A stretch of 11,700 nt of DNA, from assembly GCA_003024985.2 (NCBI GenBank), contig PXIH01S0023782.1; one strand, 5' to 3'. A model generated the notes under the pieces. The model ran no database searches and was not told where the DNA came from. It saw only the letters and a list, made by a program, of their open reading frames with translations. A program made the translations under genes and the position numbers. Shown in pieces: positions 8,103 to 11,700 of this stretch (within the stretch, counting starts at the first letter, position 1; every line of letters starts with the position of its first letter). Origin of the DNA: Euperipatoides rowelli. Taxonomy: Eukaryota; Onychophora; Udeonychophora; Euonychophora; Peripatopsidae.

Positions 8103-10160
8103 ACATCCCACATGCATTAATACCTAAATAAATTAATGTATATTTGTCCATTTCTTGGATTAACCTTCTAGGTGGATGAGTTTCTCACCTCAGGTCATAT
8201 TGGTTTTTTGGTTGTGTGTCTTCATTTCCACCAAGGATGCCTCTCTGATCATGATTCTGGCTTTCTCCATTTTCATCAGGGACATCTCTCTGGTCATGAT
8301 CTTGGCTCATTGGGTGGGGTGCTGGGTTCCTTGAAAATGCTATTTTTCTATTTTTACCACTCACAATAGGTTACCTAGAAAGAAAGTCCATTTACTTCCC
8401 TAAATTTTATGCAAAGTGTGGCTGGAGTCTCAGTCTCCATCATTCCATTCTAGCAGATAGTTTAGATAATGGGTCATTGAAGAGGTATAAAAGAGGCTTC
8501 TGGTCCGTGATGACCAATACCTCCCCCTCCCCAAAGGTGTAAAGTCTAAAGTGTTCCATTCCTCAGGTTGCGGCAAGTGCTTCTCGCTCAATCTGAGAAT
8601 ATCTGGACTCTGTGTCTGTCAAAGAGTGACTGGCAAATGCAAATAAGTTTTGACGGTCTCCTCTCCTTTGCAGTAGAATAGCGCTAATCCCTATAGGTCT
8701 CACATATGTCCATATTTCACTCGATAATGATTTATCCTAGTAGGACAATTGTATGTTAGATGATATTTTTGTGCCATGAAATGTATATTAGCCCATTGAT
8801 GGACATCTCCCAATTCCCATGGTATGTCTTTATGGGTTAGTTACTGTAGTGGTTTTGATAATGTGCCAAAGTCAGGAATGTATCTGGCACAGAAGTTATA
8901 CATCCCCAGAAGGCTTCTAATCTCCATTGGGGACTCAGAAAGGCCAGCCTCAGTGATTGCTTTGACCTTTCGAGGGTCAGGTGAAATACCCTTTTTTGAA
9001 AATATATGGCCAAAGAAAGTTAAATTTTCCTTCCAAATAGACACATTTGTTCTCATTTAATGTCAACCCAGTGTTATGTAATCTTTTAAGGGTATCCCAT
9101 AGAGCTTTGTCATGTTCAGACCTGTTCCTGCCAAAAATCAGAATATTGTCACTGATGTTAATTGCTCCCGATATGTCTTTAATGAGTTTATAAATTTCAT
9201 TTTGAAACACCTCCACAGCAGAAATAATGCCAAATGTCAATCTGTTATATTGGTAAATCACAACATATGTTGTAAAAGTGGTAATGTACTTAGAGTTGTC
9301 ATTCAGCTCAAGTTGATGGTATCCATGATCCAAATCCAATTTAGAGAACACTGTAGCCCAATTTAGTTCATATAAGATGTCCCCCAGTGTTGGTGTGACA
9401 TGCCTTTCTCTCATTATTGCTTTTTTTGGTAAAATAACAATAAGTGATATACATTGTGTTGGAATGTTTCCAGTTATTTTAGAAATTATACCTTGGCTCT
9501 CCAGGTTGTGAAGTTCATGTTCTACTTGTTCTCTTACATTAAAAGGCACTTGTCTGTGTCTGTTTGCTACTGGTATTATTTGTTGGTTTATGTGTAATTT
9601 TATTTTACCATATTTATGTTGGCCCGCTCCTTTAAATAGGTCTGGATATATCTTCTTTATTTGTTGATAATAACTGTCTTGTTCACTTGTTTTGGGCACC
9701 ATGTTTATCTGGAGATTCTCCATTTTTTGCTTCTTGTGCATCACCAATTGTGTTTATATGTTCAGCTGTTAGCTTGTTGGGTATATTTTCAAATTTTATT
9801 AGTCCGAGTTCATAAGAGGTATGTTTGCTCAGCAGTGATGGCCCTTAATTGTTATTTACATAGAATGTGCTAAGATATTTTGCTTGGTTGTATGTTATGT
9901 TCAATTTTAATTTGCCTTTTAAAGTTAACGGTGTTTGTTGAAATATATGAATATATTTTTTTTTTGGATTGTGTAAGGTTGGGTGTTGGCTTTATTTTCT
10001 CAAAATCTTACCTGTCAATAACATTTACTGTAGCTCCCGAATCTATGGTAGACCGTATTGGTATTTTTTGTATGTGAATTGTTGCCACTCCCATTTCCTG
10101 TTCATCATTCAGTTCAAAATAGTTGGCAAATATATATCCCTGTTGTTCATCATCATCATC
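8103..10160 (-). pseudogene. gypsy pol remnant: protease, reverse transcriptase, RNase H, tail
   Basis: Protease: STIDSGATVNVID at about 10053-10015. A linker to RT (about 10010-9720) is readable as decayed protein with a TAA near 9848. RT (9747-8977): the first catalytic Asp lies in FSKLDL (residue 138); the catalytic pair is Asp-Asn in NISDNILIFG (residues 199-206) where Asp-Asp is expected. The usual R-x-C-x-D-x-R-x-x-N block between LPK and RERH is missing. A frameshift near 9030 leads to FGHIFSKKGISPDP and the GMYNFCARYIPDF stretch (to 8841). RNase H runs in one frame from about 8706: GISAILLQ, SRYSQIEREALA (Glu 8589-8587) and TDQKPL (Asp 8505-8503), with TGA at 8565 and 8442 and a Tyr (8706-8704) where the first catalytic Asp is expected. 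MDFLSR (8391-8374) ends the connection, then TAA, and the tail with PPRRLIQEM runs to TGA 8103-8101. Confidence 0.85.
8221..8307 (-). repeat. two imperfect 45-base repeats in the pol tail
   Basis: 8221-8262 and 8266-8307 match at about 32 of 42 positions, and every difference I see is a transition. On the minus strand they encode two 15-residue units beginning DHDQR and NHDQR. The 45-base period keeps the frame, so the repeat probably arose in a coding sequence. Confidence 0.75.
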
Positions 10161-10248
10161 CCCTATGTCTGATAGATATGCTGCATCATCTTGTGGATGC
10201 CAATTTTGTGCAACATGTTCCTGCTGTCTTTTATCACCATCACTTACA

Positions 10249-11409
10249 TTAGACAATAGACATGTACATAATCTGCTCATTCCATGAAAATCGGATTGGA
10301 ACATTATTCTGTTGTCCATCTCTTTTTGGGATCGTTAAACACATCTTTGCATAGTGTCCTAATTTATCACAGGCACGACACTGTTCTCCTCTTGCTAGGC
10401 ATTCTTCTAAACCATTTTGATGCCATACTCCTCCCCAATTTGTGCAAAAATCCCTCCTAGGCCGACCTCTCCTCACATTGCCTGGCTTTTCATAATACAT
10501 TTGCTGTCTCTGGTATGCCTGTTCATCTGATTGCTGTTGATAGTTAGGCTGTGGTTTTTTGTTTCTGCATGATTGCTGAGTTTTGTGAGGCAGTTGTTGC
10601 ACCCAATCTGAAGGCCTATAGTATGCTAATTGGTCATCTTACTGAGGTATTTGTTGTGGCATGTAATACAATTGTTTTGTTGATATGGTTGTTTTTTTTG
10701 TTGATTGTTCATTCTCATGTGGTGTTTGTTGTGGTATGTAATCCAATTGTTTATTTTGTTGTTCATGATATGGTTGGTTTGATAGTACCTTTGTTTATGT
10801 TGTTGTTGGTATTGTGATGTGGTGTGTTTCACTTGCTTTTTTTCTTCAACTTTTACCCAATTCACATTGGCCTTAACTATTTTTTCCAATTCTTCATTGT
10901 GCATATCAGGTATCTCCACTGTTTTTGCATAATTTATCAAGTCTGTAGAGCATGTTTGGTTATTTTTGTAGAGTGACACCTTATTACAATCTGGGATAAA
11001 ATTTCATTGTCTGGGCTAGCAAAGGCACATGTGTTTGCAGATCTTTTCAACCTAATGTAGAATTATTCTATGTTTTCATTTTCACTTTGTCTCATTTGTC
11101 TAAATTTGTAGACTTCATAGCCAACGTTTGTTGTTGGTTTGAAGTGTTTGTTCAATGTTTCAACAGCTTCTTCATACGTTATGCCAGTATCCAGCAATGT
11201 GTCAAATATTTTGACAGTGTAATCACCAATATAATACTTTAATAATGTTTTTTTTCATTATTATCCAAGTTGTTCATTGCTATCAAGAAATTATCAAATT
11301 TTTTAATGTATTTACTCCATCTAATTCCTGCCAAGTGTGTTTCTATATCACTTTCAAAACATGGAAAGTATGGTAAAATTGTACTTTGTTGTTCGCTTTG
11401 TTCCACCAT
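10249..11409 (-). pseudogene. gypsy gag remnant with zinc knuckles
   Basis: From ATG 11409-11407 the frame reads MVEQSEQQSTILPYFPCFES and continues to an A8 run at 11255-11248, where it shifts by one. It then continues as a capsid-type domain (FDTLLDTGITYEEAVETLNK, RQMRQSENENIE), a TAA at 11065-11063, and IRLKRSANTCAFA to about 10937. A second shift leads into DLINYAKTVEIPDM, then a Gln/Asn-rich spacer with a 75-base repeat. The knuckle part (10602-10249) has CRACDKLGHYAKMC, a proper CX2CX4HX4C (10380-10339). Before it lies CTNWGGVWHQNGLEEC, which looks like a second knuckle with its second Cys replaced by Trp. Gag packages element RNA; this copy has at least four breaks. Confidence 0.85.
10646..10760 (-). 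repeat. 75-base direct repeat in the gag spacer
   Basis: 10646-10681 (GGTATTTGTTGTGGCATGTA...) recurs with few changes at 10721-10760 (GGTGTTTGTTGTGGTATGTA...), an offset of 75 bases or 25 codons. In one minus frame the units read DYIPQQTP and YYMPQQIP. In-frame spacing suggests expansion while gag was still coding. Confidence 0.75.
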
Positions 11410-11700
11410 TTTTTTTTATACACACCGTTTGTTTGTTTACTAGCTTTATAGCCTACTTAAAATATATTTGTTTCCTTGGGTTATAAGATGCATCCAACCC
11501 ACTTTTAAATTTTCCTCTTCTTTTTTTTAGTGCTTATTGTGTGTATGTGGGTCCACCATTGTTTTTGCGATCTATCTTGTTCCTGTCCAAAGGTTAAAGT
11601 AGTTTTAGACCCAGCCATGATTAGGCCTATATCAATTCAGCAGACCTGCAGAATAACTTAAATCGTGACGACATCTTGAAATCTATTGTTTAAAAAAATA
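11410..11700. other. presumed gypsy leader or 5' flank, no LTR recognised
   Basis: Nothing here matches the candidate 3' LTR at 7541-7909, so the 5' LTR either starts past 11700 or is lost. A short minus-strand frame (ATG 11618-11616 to TAA 11507-11505, 37 residues with a basic end TKKKKRKI) has no support beyond being open. No convincing tRNA primer binding site was seen. Confidence 0.4.

Larger units (their letters stand above)
7541..11409 (-). mobile_element. Ty3/gypsy-type LTR retrotransposon, inactive, integrase deleted
   Basis: On the minus strand, in order: gag domain, Gln-rich spacer, gag zinc knuckles, aspartic protease with DSGAT, reverse transcriptase, RNase H, hydrophilic pol tail, purine tract and candidate LTR. 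Protease-RT-RNase H order and sequence are gypsy-like. The integrase, which should follow RNase H and take about a kilobase, is absent: an LSR motif is followed within about 25 codons by the tail. No 5' LTR is recognised up to 11700. It is antisense to the candidate host exon, as is the LINE. Confidence 0.85.

Noticed and set aside
8172-8369. Plus-strand 65-residue open frame with an internal repeat
   Set aside because: It lies opposite the pol tail, whose minus-strand reading (PPRRLIQEM and the NHDQR repeat) explains both the open frame and the repeat.
11248-11255. Programmed frameshift at the gag A8 run
   Set aside because: It falls in the middle of the gag domain rather than at a gag-pol junction, and gag has other stops; simple decay or homopolymer error is enough.
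11540-11600. TGG-starting stretches (such as TGGTGGACCCACA, minus strand) as a tRNA primer binding site
   Set aside because: No 15-18 base match to a tRNA 3' end that I can recognise, and no LTR end directly before it.

Overview
The window looks like AT-rich, non-coding metazoan nuclear DNA. Its first 57 bases read as the end of an extracellular-type protein exon followed by a good splice donor. Almost everything after that is intron-like sequence carrying two decayed retrotransposons. No bacterial features (operons, ribosome binding sites, CRISPR arrays, tRNA or rRNA genes) are visible. The base composition, the two isolated N positions (96 and 1132) and the element types suggest a draft assembly of an animal, perhaps a marine invertebrate; the exact lineage cannot be told from this sequence.

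Layout. 1-57: candidate 3' end of a host exon on the + strand. 58-1183: AT-rich, no gene. 1184-1398: a long, nearly perfect inverted repeat with arms of about 88 bases and a 10-base loop. 1399-2461: AT-rich, no gene. 2474-7413 (minus strand): a nearly complete non-LTR retrotransposon (LINE) of the L1/Tx1 type, about 4.9 kb. It has an ORF1 zinc-knuckle protein, an ORF2 with APE endonuclease and reverse transcriptase, a poly(A) signal and A-rich tail, and a 12-base target site duplication on each side. 7430-7540: short pre-insertion flank and a GT microsatellite. About 7541-7909: candidate 3' LTR, preceded in element sense by a purine tract. 8103-11409 (minus strand): a Ty3/gypsy-type element with gag, aspartic protease, reverse transcriptase and RNase H. 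Its integrase has been lost and only a hydrophilic pol tail remains. 11410-11700: presumed gypsy leader or flank, with no LTR recognised, so the 5' LTR is probably outside the window.

Both elements are dead. ORF1, ORF2, gag and pol are each broken by several stops and frameshifts. The gypsy reverse transcriptase has also lost one catalytic aspartate and a block of conserved residues, and the RNase H has lost its first acidic residue. Both lie antisense to the candidate host exon, as is common for retroelements tolerated in introns. I found no convincing new biological system. The least ordinary items are the long hairpin at 1184-1398, the clean LINE target site duplication, and the gypsy copy with its integrase removed.
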